Shown: positions 1 to 9,841, counted from the stretch's first letter. The stretch is DNA of 64,000 nucleotides from CAYTGM01 sp964437365 (GCA_964437365.1 CAYTGM010000011.1:62001-126000), one strand, 5' to 3'. Translations and numbers: made by a program. Notes: generated from the sequence alone by a model not told the origin.

Positions 1-96
1 CTCTCGACTGGAACTCTTACAGTCACCCTTGACGGTTCTTCTTCAACGGGAGGAACGGTCGTCATCGCTGATGCTGTCCGCGTCAGTAAACCCTGA
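1..96 (+). CDS. C-terminal end of a golvesin/Xly-type beta-sandwich protein (partial)
   Basis: The window opens inside a reading frame in phase with base 1 that stops with TGA at 94-96. The last 31 residues end in VVIADAVRVSKP. The same VxIADAVxF-type ending closes the golvesin-like domains of two other proteins here: the giant hydrolase near 12.0 kb (VIADAVAFAP) and the amidase near 40.6 kb (VAVADAIRFG). In those families the domain is a beta-sandwich thought to bind carbohydrate or cell-wall polymer. The catalytic part, if any, lies outside the window. A stem-loop terminator follows 31 bases after the stop. The assignment rests on this short motif only. Confidence 0.6.
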   Translation, partial: LSTGTLTVTLDGSSSTGGTVVIADAVRVSKP

Positions 97-127
97 TACT
101 GAACACCTTTTCGGTGAACAGCACGGT

Positions 128-162
128 TGCCCCGGCAGACCTTTGGTTTGTCGGGGCATTTT
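128..162 (+). terminator. Rho-independent terminator after the golvesin-type gene
   Basis: TGCCCCG at 128-134 pairs with CGGGGCA at 152-158, extended by a few internal pairs, and is followed by TTTT. It lies 31 bases after the stop codon at 96. Confidence 0.75.
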
Positions 163-950
163 CATATGTAATCTGCGGGTCCTGAAACATCTTCTCAAGT
201 ATCTGTTCGTGCATGTAATCTCATGACTTGAATGTATGCGCTTTCAACACAACAGCAGTGACGCTGTTTCCTGATGGTTCAGCCTGGTTCTGGATGCTCT
301 ATGGCACATAAATCGGGCAAATATAGGCCAATTCAACGGATTTCTGAGTCGAATCGTTAGGAGGCCTCACGGGATGACGGATGTCTGCCCGACGTCTTAT
401 CTACGTCTTACCTACGACTTGAGACGTCCGTCAGTCGTAGGGCAGACATGGATATGACGCCGTTGGTCTGGATAGGACTGGGTTTTGGTAAGCGGTTGCA
501 ATTATGGCATCTTAAAATGCATGATGAAAAATCGCGGTGAATCTCTTAGAGAAATAAAATCGCTGAGGACATTTGCCCTCACAGATCCTGTATTCTGCTT
601 AATGAATTCGAGATATACTCCCAAGTAGCTTAAACCTCTATGGACCTCATCATACAACTCTATTACGAAGGGAGAAACTCCCTCCAGAGCAGCACTCAAG
701 GTTACTGATTCTCGATAAAGTATATTTGAATGTATCTGGGATAAATGGGTCGGTAAATCATATCAAACCAAATTTCATTGACGAATCCTGAATGGGAGAG
801 ATAGGTTTCCCCGTTCAGCATTGCGCTCATATCCAGATTGGCATGGCTAATCTATGGGGTCTACGGCGTCGTTTATTTTATCCAGGAATTCGTTCACAGC
901 GATTCAATCGGATGCCGAACCCACAACGTCTTTTTTTTGGTGCCTGATTT
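163..950. other. Long spacer without a convincing gene
   Basis: Nearly 800 bases separate the terminator from the next gene. The only frames are short; the best, a minus-strand frame at 502-699, begins with TTG and has no ribosome binding site. The spacer holds an 11-bp periodic palindromic element at 381-449 and the 14-mer TGAATTCGAGATAT at 603-616, which recurs in another spacer at 20993-21006. The promoter of the large gene at 951 should lie near its end, but no clear -35/-10 pair was picked out. Confidence 0.6.
381..449. repeat. 11-bp periodic palindromic element, ACGTC core
   Basis: ATGTCTGCCC (381-390) is perfectly inverted as GGGCAGACAT (440-449). Between them ACGTC recurs with a period of 11 (392-396, 403-407), the third turn is ACGAC (414-418), and GACGTC recurs at 423-428. 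CCTACGACT (411-419) is inverted as AGTCGTAGG (433-441), so two overlapping fold-backs compete. The architecture matches elements near 20.9, 34.77 and 53.9 kb although the core word differs. It is not linked to a promoter or gene end. Confidence 0.6.
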
Positions 951-3900
951 ATGAAGTATTTACTCCGTATTCTTGCTCTTACATTTCTGTTCTCTTCCGG
1001 CATAGTTGATGCCAACGAGATCGGAACTCAGTTTACCTATCAGGGGCGGCTTCTTGATAGTGGTTCACCTGTGAATGGAAATGTGACATTGACTTTCCGA
1101 CTATACGATTCCTCTTCAGGGGGAGCTCAGATCGGTTCTGATTACAACGCTGGAACGATTTTGGTCACGGATGGAAGTATCATTCAACCACTTGATTTTG
1201 GTGATGTTTTTGAGGGACAGGAAGTCTTCCTGGAAATAGAAGCAGCCATTGGCGCCGCGAGTCCCGTTATTTTATCTCCACGCACCTTGCTCAGGCCTGT
1301 TCCATATTCGATGGTATCGAGTAAATCCTTCGAGCTTGTGCCTCCTCCAGGCTCAACTTCAACAAATTCTCTCTTTCTGGACCAGGAGGGAAATCTCGCT
1401 TATGGTGTGGATTCTGTTCCAGCAGTGTTGGACTTCGTCGGCAACAAAGTATTTGGTTTTAACGATATTTCATCTATACAAATACGCCAGCTGACGTCAG
1501 TTGCCTATGTTCTGGACAAGGGTGCAGGGGTGATCACGGCCATTAATGTTTTAGACCCTACCTCGATGCAGTCACTCGGTGGAAGCAGTGGTTACTCTCA
1601 GCCAGTCGACTTGCGTATAGATGGCATCCTTCAAGACAGAGGTGTCTTTCTGGATGTTGGAACTAATCGAATTATTACGGTAGACCTGGGAGATCCAGTG
1701 TCTGTTCCGGTTCAGGACTTTGTGACTCCAACTCAGCCTGCTGTATCGCTCGATATTGATGCTGACAATAATTATATCTATACGCTTCACGACTCAAATG
1801 ATTCAGTCTTTATTCATAATTTTTCTAATCCGTCTGTCCTGGTCTTTGCCGGGGCATTCAGCATCAATGCAGGAACTTATATCGATCATGCTTACAGCGA
1901 TGGACATCTCTACACATTAAGCACCAGTCCTGCACAAATCAGTATCTATAAATTCAACACGTATGATACTGTCAGTCACTTGACCGATATTCCAATCTCC
2001 GGCGGTTCGGGTGTTCCACAGAAAATCAAAGTTCAGGGGACAATTCTATCTGCCATAAACGAACAATTAGTTTCACTCTACGACATAGCAAATCCAGGGT
2101 CGCCTGTTCTTATCGATACTCTGCCAGATCCCCGAAGAACAGATATTGTCTTCGAGAATGACTTCGCCATAACCACGTTCGTTCCAATAGGTGGTTCGGG
2201 AGGAGGTCTTGATCTCTACAACCTTGCAGGTGCGAACCCCGATAGTATCATCGATCAGGCCACACAATCTCTTTCAAATCCACGCGTGATTGCCCAGAAA
2301 GATGACGGAACATTAATCATTGCTGACAACAATACATTGTCCCTCGCTGCCTATCAGCTTCAGAGCTATACAGCTGCTATCAGTGGTGATTTAATTCTAA
2401 CAGGGACGACGTTTATAGATAGTCCTCTGGCAGTCTCTCAAGATGCCAGTTTTGATGGAAATGTTTCTATTGGTGGAACATATTCAGTCTCTGGGCTTTC
2501 AACAATGAGCGGGGGGGCAGCTGTGCAGTCCGGGCTTGATGTGACTGGAGGTATAGTAACAGATTCACTTCAAGTATCGAGCACTGCCACATTTCAGTCC
2601 GATGTCACAATTAGCGGTCAGACAGATCTCAATGGGGGCGTGACCGTTGATGGAGATGTTGCTGCAACGGGTGCCATCACTGGTTCGTCTGGTGATTTTC
2701 AAAATCTTCTTTCCGGCAATACAGTTCTCTTCGAGCAGATCGAACAGATTTCAGTAATTGAAGAAAGTCCCAATATCGGAGATTCTATTGCTATCTCTGG
2801 TAATGGGCTCTATTCCGTGGACTCGGCAACAGGTATTCATGCTTTCGATGCCACTACTCCATCCAACCCTCTATGGATCTCGAATAACGCACGAATTCCC
2901 AGTAATGGACTTCTTCAAGGTGCGCATGTTGTCGGCAACTACCTCTATACGATATTTTCTCCCGTGGCTGGTGGAACGGTCGAGAACTATCTTGCACTCT
3001 ATGATATATCTGATCCTACCGAGATCACCTTCTTTGATCAATTTCCACTTCCCCAACAAGACTTTGGTTCAGAGTATGACTTCATTCAACAGGGGAATAC
3101 GCTTTTCATTGGTGCCAGAGATACATCAAAAACTGCCTATATGGGAAACTTCTTTGATGTTTCCACGCCTTCTGCTCCGAGTTTAATCGAGACCTTTGAA
3201 CCAACCGCCGAGGAGCCGTCGATCACGACAAGAGTACATGCATGGTCTGGAGACGCTCTGTATACAATGAATACTGGAAGTAATTCAAAAGCCTCATTTT
3301 CAGTATATGATACCTCGACTTTAAGTTCAATCAGTCATGCACTGGATGTGGATACGAAAACCTCACCTGGAAAAGTAGAACTTCTTTATTTGCATCTCAA
3401 TAGTGGAGTATTATATACGCTTACTGCCCGAAGTGAGTACTTTCAAACAACGATTGATTCTGGATATTTTGGATACGAAATGAAAGTCCAGTCTTACGAC
3501 GTATCAATTGATCCCCTAAACCCGATCTTGCTCGATGAAGTTGTTGTTGCCCAGCCGACAGACTACAGAAAGCCCTATCTTGCATCAACAGGGTCGGATG
3601 TCTATGCCTTCTTTAACAATCGCGTCTACTTCCTGGATGCGACAAATACCTCAGCGTTGCTTTTCACGAAGAGCGACTCATATGGAAACTCAGAAGATGA
3701 ATTGGTTTTGCATTCTAATAATATTATTTATACGGAGGTTGCAGGTATACTCAACACCTATGAATTGAGCCCTTCAACAACACCCTCTGCAGCCCTTTCG
3801 TCAAGTGAATATAATGTTTCTACGGATATTGTCGATTTCGCCTCTACAGATGGGTTTTGGGCCGATTTCACAGGAGGTCGAATCGTCAACGGTGGGGGGA

Positions 3901-5213
3901 GCGCTACAACAGAAGATATCGATAACCCCCGAGTTATTGAAGAGAAGAGTGGCGTTGTTTTTGTCGGGGATACTTCACTCAATTCGCTGATCGCTTTTGA
4001 TCAAAAAACCCTGCAAAAACTTGGGGAGGTGACAACGGATCTTGATCTTCCAAGAGACTCTCTCATCGTTGGTGACCATCTCTTTATACTGGATAGCGGT
4101 ACAGATAAGATTGTGAGTATATCAATTGCCGATCCAACAGCGCCATCCTATGCAGGTTCATCGAGTGGTGGGCTTGTTACGCCGCGCAGGTTTGACACGA
4201 ATGGAACAGACCGACTCTATGTCATTGATTCAACAAGCGGAGTTCTTGTGTACGATATCAGTACACCCGCAAGCCCAACTCTGTTGGGTTCGACGACGTC
4301 GAATGTTTCATCTCCACAATCAGTCAGTTACGGACTTGGTTATATCTATGTGGGGCAAACTTCCGGGTTTCTAGTTTTTCAGGACACTGGAGGTACGCCC
4401 TCGTTTGCGCAGTCGATTCCCGGGCCTCATACTACTCTTGTTCAGGTCGATGACAGTAATGAGATTCTCTATGCAGTTGAGGATATTCAGAACCCCCCAA
4501 CTTTCGTGGGGTCCGACATCTTTGTGTATGATCTCTCAGTAAACCCTGCAGCACCTGATCTGATCAGGGATAGCAATAATGATGCAGTCAGATTTCGCTA
4601 TACGGAGCTTTCAAGGAAGACAAACATGAGCCAGCCTTATCTGGAAATTCTCACAGAGAATAACCAGATCTACCGTTTCAGATACAACCGTTCAGAGCAC
4701 ACAATTGCAGGAGATATTGTTTTTGAAGATCGCCTCGGAATCGGTCGCTTCCCGGAGTTCTATACGCTTGAGGTTGAAGGAAATGCGCTGAAAACCTCAG
4801 GGGGAAGTTCATGGGTCACGCCGAGTGACAAGCGTCTTAAGAAAAACATAAAACCTGTTCGCGATGCCTTGGAAAAACTGCTGCGACTCCAGCCGGTTCA
4901 GTTTCAATACAATAGCACTTACGAGAGAGTCTTTTCTAAAGATTCACAAGAGGGAAAAACACATACAGGGTTTGTCGCTCAAGAATATGCGAGGGAATTC
5001 CCGGAAGATGTTCAAAAGTTAAAAGCGAGTGACTATCTGCTTCTTGATCCCTCAGCGATTCCTCCTATGAATGTGCGAGCAATACAGCAGCTCCATGAAG
5101 AGAATCTCCGGTTGAAGAATGAGAACAGAAGTCTGGAAGAAAGGATCGAAAAACTGGAGAAGCTTGAAGAACGGCTTGACCAGATTGAAAAACAGGTTCT
5201 TAGGGAGGAGTAG
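951..5213 (+). CDS. Large secreted beta-propeller/beta-helix protein with C-terminal S74 intramolecular chaperone domain
   Basis: 1420 residues with a signal peptide (1-21, ending VDA). An N-terminal beta-sandwich (FTYQGRLLDSG) is followed by a first propeller-like region, a stretch of short Gly/Ser/Thr repeats at about 475-595 resembling the beta-helix of phage tail spikes, and a second propeller-like region. Each propeller region contains NPRVI, suggesting an internal duplication. The C-terminus is a peptidase S74 domain: SDKRLKKNI begins at about residue 1292, followed by GFVAQE and a coiled coil to the end. In known S74 proteins this domain drives trimer folding and then cuts itself off just before the serine, using the Ser-Lys pair; both residues are present here. 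Likely a trimeric surface fibre or adhesin. The ligand is unknown. No strong Shine-Dalgarno sequence is seen before 951. Confidence 0.82.
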   Translation: MKYLLRILALTFLFSSGIVDANEIGTQFTYQGRLLDSGSPVNGNVTLTFRLYDSSSGGAQIGSDYNAGTILVTDGSIIQPLDFGDVFEGQEVFLEIEAAIGAASPVILSPRTLLRPVPYSMVSSKSFELVPPPGSTSTNSLFLDQEGNLAYGVDSVPAVLDFVGNKVFGFNDISSIQIRQLTSVAYVLDKGAGVITAINVLDPTSMQSLGGSSGYSQPVDLRIDGILQDRGVFLDVGTNRIITVDLGDPVSVPVQDFVTPTQPAVSLDIDADNNYIYTLHDSNDSVFIHNFSNPSVLVFAGAFSINAGTYIDHAYSDGHLYTLSTSPAQISIYKFNTYDTVSHLTDIPISGGSGVPQKIKVQGTILSAINEQLVSLYDIANPGSPVLIDTLPDPRRTDIVFENDFAITTFVPIGGSGGGLDLYNLAGANPDSIIDQATQSLSNPRVIAQKDDGTLIIADNNTLSLAAYQLQSYTAAISGDLILTGTTFIDSPLAVSQDASFDGNVSIGGTYSVSGLSTMSGGAAVQSGLDVTGGIVTDSLQVSSTATFQSDVTISGQTDLNGGVTVDGDVAATGAITGSSGDFQNLLSGNTVLFEQIEQISVIEESPNIGDSIAISGNGLYSVDSATGIHAFDATTPSNPLWISNNARIPSNGLLQGAHVVGNYLYTIFSPVAGGTVENYLALYDISDPTEITFFDQFPLPQQDFGSEYDFIQQGNTLFIGARDTSKTAYMGNFFDVSTPSAPSLIETFEPTAEEPSITTRVHAWSGDALYTMNTGSNSKASFSVYDTSTLSSISHALDVDTKTSPGKVELLYLHLNSGVLYTLTARSEYFQTTIDSGYFGYEMKVQSYDVSIDPLNPILLDEVVVAQPTDYRKPYLASTGSDVYAFFNNRVYFLDATNTSALLFTKSDSYGNSEDELVLHSNNIIYTEVAGILNTYELSPSTTPSAALSSSEYNVSTDIVDFASTDGFWADFTGGRIVNGGGSATTEDIDNPRVIEEKSGVVFVGDTSLNSLIAFDQKTLQKLGEVTTDLDLPRDSLIVGDHLFILDSGTDKIVSISIADPTAPSYAGSSSGGLVTPRRFDTNGTDRLYVIDSTSGVLVYDISTPASPTLLGSTTSNVSSPQSVSYGLGYIYVGQTSGFLVFQDTGGTPSFAQSIPGPHTTLVQVDDSNEILYAVEDIQNPPTFVGSDIFVYDLSVNPAAPDLIRDSNNDAVRFRYTELSRKTNMSQPYLEILTENNQIYRFRYNRSEHTIAGDIVFEDRLGIGRFPEFYTLEVEGNALKTSGGSSWVTPSDKRLKKNIKPVRDALEKLLRLQPVQFQYNSTYERVFSKDSQEGKTHTGFVAQEYAREFPEDVQKLKASDYLLLDPSAIPPMNVRAIQQLHEENLRLKNENRSLEERIEKLEKLEERLDQIEKQVLREE

Positions 5214-5220
5214 TTCTTTC

Positions 5221-6693
5221 TTATATTTGATTTCTGTTCAGAAACTTGAGCAGCATAGAAGACTCAATGGGGTAGAATCTCATAAGAAGATAGAGATAAA
5301 TGAGTGACGGTATGCTACTCGCCATAAGAAGAGTTATATATCCCTGCTCTTCATAGAGAGACCATGTGAGAAAATATCCCGACGCTAAGAGCACCCAAAG
5401 CGGCAAAAATTTGAGCACAGTCAGGCTGTATCGTATCATTCCACTCTGGAGAAGACTTCCGAGCATATACGCCCAGATCACCCAGAGAAACCCGCTTGTG
5501 AGGGACATGACAACAATGGTGAAATAGAGACCCTTCGGCGCACAAAGAAAGATCACAAGTATTCGTGCTAGCGTGTGAACAACATTCCAGTAGAGGCCTA
5601 CTTCAGGCCGGTCGCGAATAACGTCGAGGCTGCTGATGGGGTTGTAGATTCCTTGAAGAAAAACAAAGACCGCCAACCAGGGGACAAGGTGGGCAGAGCT
5701 TATATACTTCTCTCCAAGAATGATTGAAGCTGTGATCGGGGCAAAAAAGGTGAGCCAGATCACTGCCGGGGGTAGAAAGGCTGCTGTGGTGCCAATGATT
5801 CTTAAGCAGCGGGAAATCAGTTCGGACTCCTTCAATCCGGATAGACTCGGGAAAACAACACGCCAGAGTGAACCGGTAACAAGGGCGATCGGAACAATAA
5901 TAATCATCTGAGCAGCTTTGAGCTCCGCTGTTGCTTCTTCACTGATCAGTATAGCGATGAGAGGTACAGGGATCATGTTCCCTACAGTGTTGAGTGTCAG
6001 ATCGCTTGTATTTACCAGGCAGAACTTTCGATGCTTCCGGAAGAGTTTCCTGAATACTCCAATTCTTTTCGGTAAAAGCACATCAACCATTCTAAAGGGC
6101 TTGTTTCTGTAAAGCCAGTAACAGTCAATGAGCTCGCCAAAGAAAAATGCCAGCAACAGCGTATTGATTGAGGGAAAAATAAAAACAAGCAGCGCTCCCC
6201 CGATATAGGTAATACTGTTATTTAACAGCTCACCCTGTGCAATTTTCTTAAAGTTCAGCACCGCTGCGAGAGTGCTTCGTATAGATAACTTGATTGTAAA
6301 AGAGATCAGTACACCCATCAACATGAGGAGAGAGAAGGTGTCCAATTGATCGGGTATATAGTCACTAATACCTTGAATGCCGACACCCATGGCCAGTGTG
6401 AGTAGAGCCGTGAGTCCGATCACTAGTCCACCTAGAAGAAAGAGCGACCAGGATAGTGCGATGATATACCTTTTCTTAATACTCTTTTCGCGGATAAGTA
6501 GCTGATCAAATCCGAAGGGGAGAAAAGGAATGAGCATCATCGGTATGGTAATCAGTGCACCGTAAGCTCCGAAGACTTCTTTGCTGACGAGACGAAGTAT
6601 CGCCAGCTGACCAAGGAGGGCGAGCATGCGCACTCCGAAGTTCCCGAAAAGAACCCATCTTGCGGCGGAGAATGCTGAACCCTGTTTCGTCAT
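5221..6693 (-). CDS. Polysaccharide flippase (Wzx/MVF-type)
   Basis: 490-residue polytopic membrane protein with about 12-14 hydrophobic segments throughout and no soluble domain. The N-terminus (GNFGVRMLALLGQLAILR, followed by EVFGAYGALI) matches the opening of oligosaccharide flippases of the polysaccharide biosynthesis/MATE-like superfamily, which move undecaprenyl-linked sugar units across the inner membrane. Length fits the family. It converges with the gene ending at 5213 (7-base gap, no terminator) and is divergent from a sulfotransferase gene, which could modify a sugar polymer. The substrate cannot be deduced, and no glycosyltransferase cluster is adjacent. Confidence 0.8.
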   Translation of the reverse strand: MTKQGSAFSAARWVLFGNFGVRMLALLGQLAILRLVSKEVFGAYGALITIPMMLIPFLPFGFDQLLIREKSIKKRYIIALSWSLFLLGGLVIGLTALLTLAMGVGIQGISDYIPDQLDTFSLLMLMGVLISFTIKLSIRSTLAAVLNFKKIAQGELLNNSITYIGGALLVFIFPSINTLLLAFFFGELIDCYWLYRNKPFRMVDVLLPKRIGVFRKLFRKHRKFCLVNTSDLTLNTVGNMIPVPLIAILISEEATAELKAAQMIIIVPIALVTGSLWRVVFPSLSGLKESELISRCLRIIGTTAAFLPPAVIWLTFFAPITASIILGEKYISSAHLVPWLAVFVFLQGIYNPISSLDVIRDRPEVGLYWNVVHTLARILVIFLCAPKGLYFTIVVMSLTSGFLWVIWAYMLGSLLQSGMIRYSLTVLKFLPLWVLLASGYFLTWSLYEEQGYITLLMASSIPSLIYLYLLMRFYPIESSMLLKFLNRNQI

Positions 6694-6860
6694 ACCCTAG
6701 TTATCCGGCGTCATTGATGGTCAATAGCGCGTTTGTTGCCACTGACAATGCTTGAATTAAGTTCTACAAGCCTCGTGTGTCATCAATTGTTTTGACCCTC
6801 AGGTGAAGAATCAACGATAGAAGGCATGTTATTTCGCTATGAGGGTGACGCGTCCGGTCA

Positions 6861-7790
6861 ATGGTTACACGAACAGTCTCAAATAAGCTTGCCCGAATAA
6901 TCATGAGCAAGGTCTATCTTGATATAGACCCAACCATCAGTGGAACTGTTCTCCTCGCAGGTGTCGCGCGCAGTGGTTCGACATGGCTTAGCAATGTGAT
7001 TAACGCTGACAATCATTTTCGATATCTCTTTGAGCCGTTTCACGGAGAAGTTTGTGCCCCTGCAAAAATGCTTAAGAAACGACCCTATCTACGACCCGAC
7101 GCAGAGAATCAAAAAGTATGGAAGCTGGCTGAAAGTGTCTTTTCAGGAAGGATAAGAGACCCCTGGATTGACAGTTGTAATACCAAGCTCATCGCGAAGA
7201 AACGTTTGGTTAAAGAAGTATCCTGCAATTTAATGCTGTCGTGGATTGCCAGGAACTTTCCTGATCTGAAGGTTGTCTTTCTTATTCGTCATCCCTGTGC
7301 CGTGGCGTATTCAAGGATGAAGCTTGGCTGGGACAGCTATTGTGATGAGTTCTTGAAACAGGAAGATCTGATGGAGGATTTTCTGGAGCCCTTTCGTGAT
7401 TTGCTTTCAGAGAAGCACGACGAGTTCAGTCGACAAATCATCATGTGGTGCGTCGAGCACTATGTACCGCTCAAGCAGCTTTCACAAGCCAATATCTATA
7501 CAGCCTTCTATGAGAATTTCTGTATGGATCCTAAGAAGGAGGTCAGGTCCCTCTACAGGTACTTGAAGCTTCCCTACTCATCGTCTATCCTTGAGAAGGC
7601 AAAGTTGCCTTCGTCTACGAGCAGGACGGACAGTGCCGTTCAGAACCAGACTAACCTGCTGGAGGGGTGGAAAAAGAATCTCTCCACCAGGCAAGTGGAG
7701 AGATCTCGGGAATTGGTTAAGGCATTCGAGTTGGACTATCTATATGAGGATCAGCCTGCGCCTCAGACCGATAGCCCGTTCAAGAAGTAG
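6861..7790 (+). CDS. Sulfotransferase family protein
   Basis: 309 residues. Residues 34-45 (GVARSGSTWLSN) form the 5'-phosphosulfate-binding loop of PAPS-dependent sulfotransferases. FLIRHPCAVAYSR at about 145-158 is the 3'-phosphate-binding strand and helix. The family transfers sulfate from PAPS to carbohydrate or other hydroxyl groups. No signal peptide, so probably cytoplasmic. A later in-frame ATG at 6903 (MSKVYLD) is an alternative start; neither has a good ribosome binding site. The gene ends four bases before the convergent gene at 7795. Its neighbour across the divergent promoter region is a flippase, consistent with a sulfated surface glycan, but this is inference. Confidence 0.8.
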   Translation: MVTRTVSNKLARIIMSKVYLDIDPTISGTVLLAGVARSGSTWLSNVINADNHFRYLFEPFHGEVCAPAKMLKKRPYLRPDAENQKVWKLAESVFSGRIRDPWIDSCNTKLIAKKRLVKEVSCNLMLSWIARNFPDLKVVFLIRHPCAVAYSRMKLGWDSYCDEFLKQEDLMEDFLEPFRDLLSEKHDEFSRQIIMWCVEHYVPLKQLSQANIYTAFYENFCMDPKKEVRSLYRYLKLPYSSSILEKAKLPSSTSRTDSAVQNQTNLLEGWKKNLSTRQVERSRELVKAFELDYLYEDQPAPQTDSPFKK

Positions 7791-7794
7791 TCAT

Positions 7795-9765
7795 TCATAG
7801 TTGATCAGTAGAAGTAGTGTTGTTAGGATCCACGAGGGACATTGTCGCGTCAGATAGGTTCAGATTCACAATAACTTCATCGCTCGTTCTTCTTACTCCT
7901 CCTCGGATGATCTGTTCACCGATATTGAACTCCAGGAGAAACTTGTTGAGATTAACCTCTTCGAAAAGAGCAACTCCTCCTTCATCTGTAGTAACTTCCT
8001 GGAAGGCATCGTAGAATGTCAGTCCATTCGCCTTCACAAGGATTCCATTCAAGGGTTCACCGTTCAGTTCGTTAAGCACCTTAATTCTAAAGGGTCTTGT
8101 TGGTATTTCTGAAACAGCAAGCTGTAGCGTCTCTTTTTCATCATTCACTGTAATATCTACTTCTGTGGTGAAGTATGCTTTCAGTGGATTCACTGCGATG
8201 CCAACTCTAGCCTTTGAGTATTCATTTGGACGATAGCCAAGGCGGAAGCCATTTTCAGTATAGTTCAACTTTGTCGACGGTTGAACGATCCATTGATTCT
8301 TCTTTGAGTCATATAGATATAGAAACTGTACAGGAAACCTGGCTGAGCTTTCCTGTCGAATCTCCTGGTCCAGCTCAGGGGTGAGATCAACTGCTAGGGT
8401 GTGAAGTGAATCAACAGCCCATTCAATCTCAGCGACAGAGTCTTGAATATGGGACTCTTTTATATCATAGGTTATTTCTCGCTGTCCTAATCCGCCCTTC
8501 CCGGGGATAATGGCTCTAATGGTTGTTACCACGGGCGAGTCCCAGAGTTGATTCATGATCGTATTGTCTTCGATATCAGCAGACTGTTTCTGTCGTGCTC
8601 TTGAGTTTCCATGACCGTGGAAAGTCTCATCCTGCTGAACTTTCTTGTCATGCAGATGTGCGCTTTGAGCAGGTAAGCAGTCAAATTCAAACATGCCCTC
8701 AAGATTGGTCGTTCTCTCGTAATAGGCGAGCTCTTTGTCTACCCAGATGACTCGAGCGTCGTGTATAGGATTTCCTGATTCATCAACAAGGAGTCCTCTT
8801 ACAACGAGGCAAGGTTTGATTTCTTGTGGAAAGATCTCTGAAAGCTGAACATCTATACGCTTTGTCGTGCCTTTGTCCAGGGTTACAGTAATCGGACGGC
8901 CAGCAACTCCTGTTCTTGTGGCAAGTTGCACTTCCACAGATGAGTCAGGTATGAGAATCGGAAGCTTGATGGTTTCAGAAAGAGGAACAACATCTGAGTC
9001 TGTCATCATTTCCCGAGGGGCATCAAATTCCTCTGCGGGAGGCCAGTCGTAGAGTTCCAGCATTTTCGGTCTGCTTCTCCAGAGAAAGTACCGCCAGGCT
9101 TCTCCGTTTACAGAATTCTCTCCTTCTCTCGTTCGTACAAGACGAAGGAAGAAGCTGTCATGACCTTCAAGCTCACCGAGCAGGTTTATTTCTAGAGCGG
9201 TAGGTGAATTCATTGTCATGTCATCGAGTTTGATGGAATACTGTTCGGGGTCTCTCGAAACCTTATGAACAGAGTATTCACCGTATGGGGTCCAGGCCAT
9301 CACTATATACATGTCTCTTAACGGAATTTCATCCTGTCGGTATGCCCTTGGGTTCCCTTCATCTCTATACAGCGGTTTCTCTCCCCATTTGATTCTTGAT
9401 GGAAACGTTCTGCCTATTTTTGCCGAGTCGTCATCTCCTGCCATCGGCCAGGCTATTGCTGCTTCAATAGCTCTTGGATTTGCCGTTCCTAAATCAGCTA
9501 ATTGAATAGATATTTCCAAATCTTCTTTTCTCTTTTGAGCATCCTTCGCAGGTTGCTTTGCCTCATCTGATTTCGATGCCTTTGAAGTTTCTTTCATTGG
9601 GGCACTATTGACCGTATCTGAAGTGGCAGGTTTTCCGCGCTCTTCCCGATCTGTCTCTTGCCAGTTTCGAGTTTCACTCTTGTTGAAGAATACGAGGGGG
9701 ATGGATATAATGAGAACACCTGCTATAATAATCAGAGGGAGGACTTTCTTAATTCTGTCATTCAT
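7795..9765 (-). CDS. Membrane-anchored protein with carboxypeptidase-regulatory-like Ig folds
   Basis: 656 residues. One N-terminal membrane segment (about 8-27) is followed by a charged, Lys/Ser/Glu-rich spacer (30-85) and a large domain outside the cytoplasm. Around residues 320-375 (VRGLLVDESGNPIHDARV) and again at about 555-620 (IKVLNELNGEPLNGILVKA) there are sequences typical of carboxypeptidase regulatory-like or SpaA-like Ig folds. The region between is not recognised. No catalytic motif is visible, so a structural or polymer-binding role at the cell surface is most likely. It lies downstream of the giant hydrolase gene on the same strand, but a strong terminator separates them. Confidence 0.6.
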   Translation of the reverse strand: MNDRIKKVLPLIIIAGVLIISIPLVFFNKSETRNWQETDREERGKPATSDTVNSAPMKETSKASKSDEAKQPAKDAQKRKEDLEISIQLADLGTANPRAIEAAIAWPMAGDDDSAKIGRTFPSRIKWGEKPLYRDEGNPRAYRQDEIPLRDMYIVMAWTPYGEYSVHKVSRDPEQYSIKLDDMTMNSPTALEINLLGELEGHDSFFLRLVRTREGENSVNGEAWRYFLWRSRPKMLELYDWPPAEEFDAPREMMTDSDVVPLSETIKLPILIPDSSVEVQLATRTGVAGRPITVTLDKGTTKRIDVQLSEIFPQEIKPCLVVRGLLVDESGNPIHDARVIWVDKELAYYERTTNLEGMFEFDCLPAQSAHLHDKKVQQDETFHGHGNSRARQKQSADIEDNTIMNQLWDSPVVTTIRAIIPGKGGLGQREITYDIKESHIQDSVAEIEWAVDSLHTLAVDLTPELDQEIRQESSARFPVQFLYLYDSKKNQWIVQPSTKLNYTENGFRLGYRPNEYSKARVGIAVNPLKAYFTTEVDITVNDEKETLQLAVSEIPTRPFRIKVLNELNGEPLNGILVKANGLTFYDAFQEVTTDEGGVALFEEVNLNKFLLEFNIGEQIIRGGVRRTSDEVIVNLNLSDATMSLVDPNNTTSTDQL

Positions 9766-9807
9766 ATGCTTTCAGATCCTTCGAGCGCTTTCGTAAGCTT
9801 CGTGTTG

Positions 9808-9841
9808 AAAAAAGAATGGAGGCGCATTCAATGCGCCTCCA
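9808..9841 (-). terminator. Rho-independent terminator after the giant hydrolase gene
   Basis: TGGAGGCGCATT (9817-9828) is perfectly inverted at 9830-9841, giving a GC-rich stem with a minimal loop. On the minus strand it is followed by ATTC and then six T. The plus strand also has a T run after it, so it may work in both directions. Confidence 0.85.

Noticed and set aside
502..699. 65-codon minus-strand frame in the first spacer
   Set aside because: TTG start, no ribosome binding site, no recognised motif; probably chance or a decayed gene.
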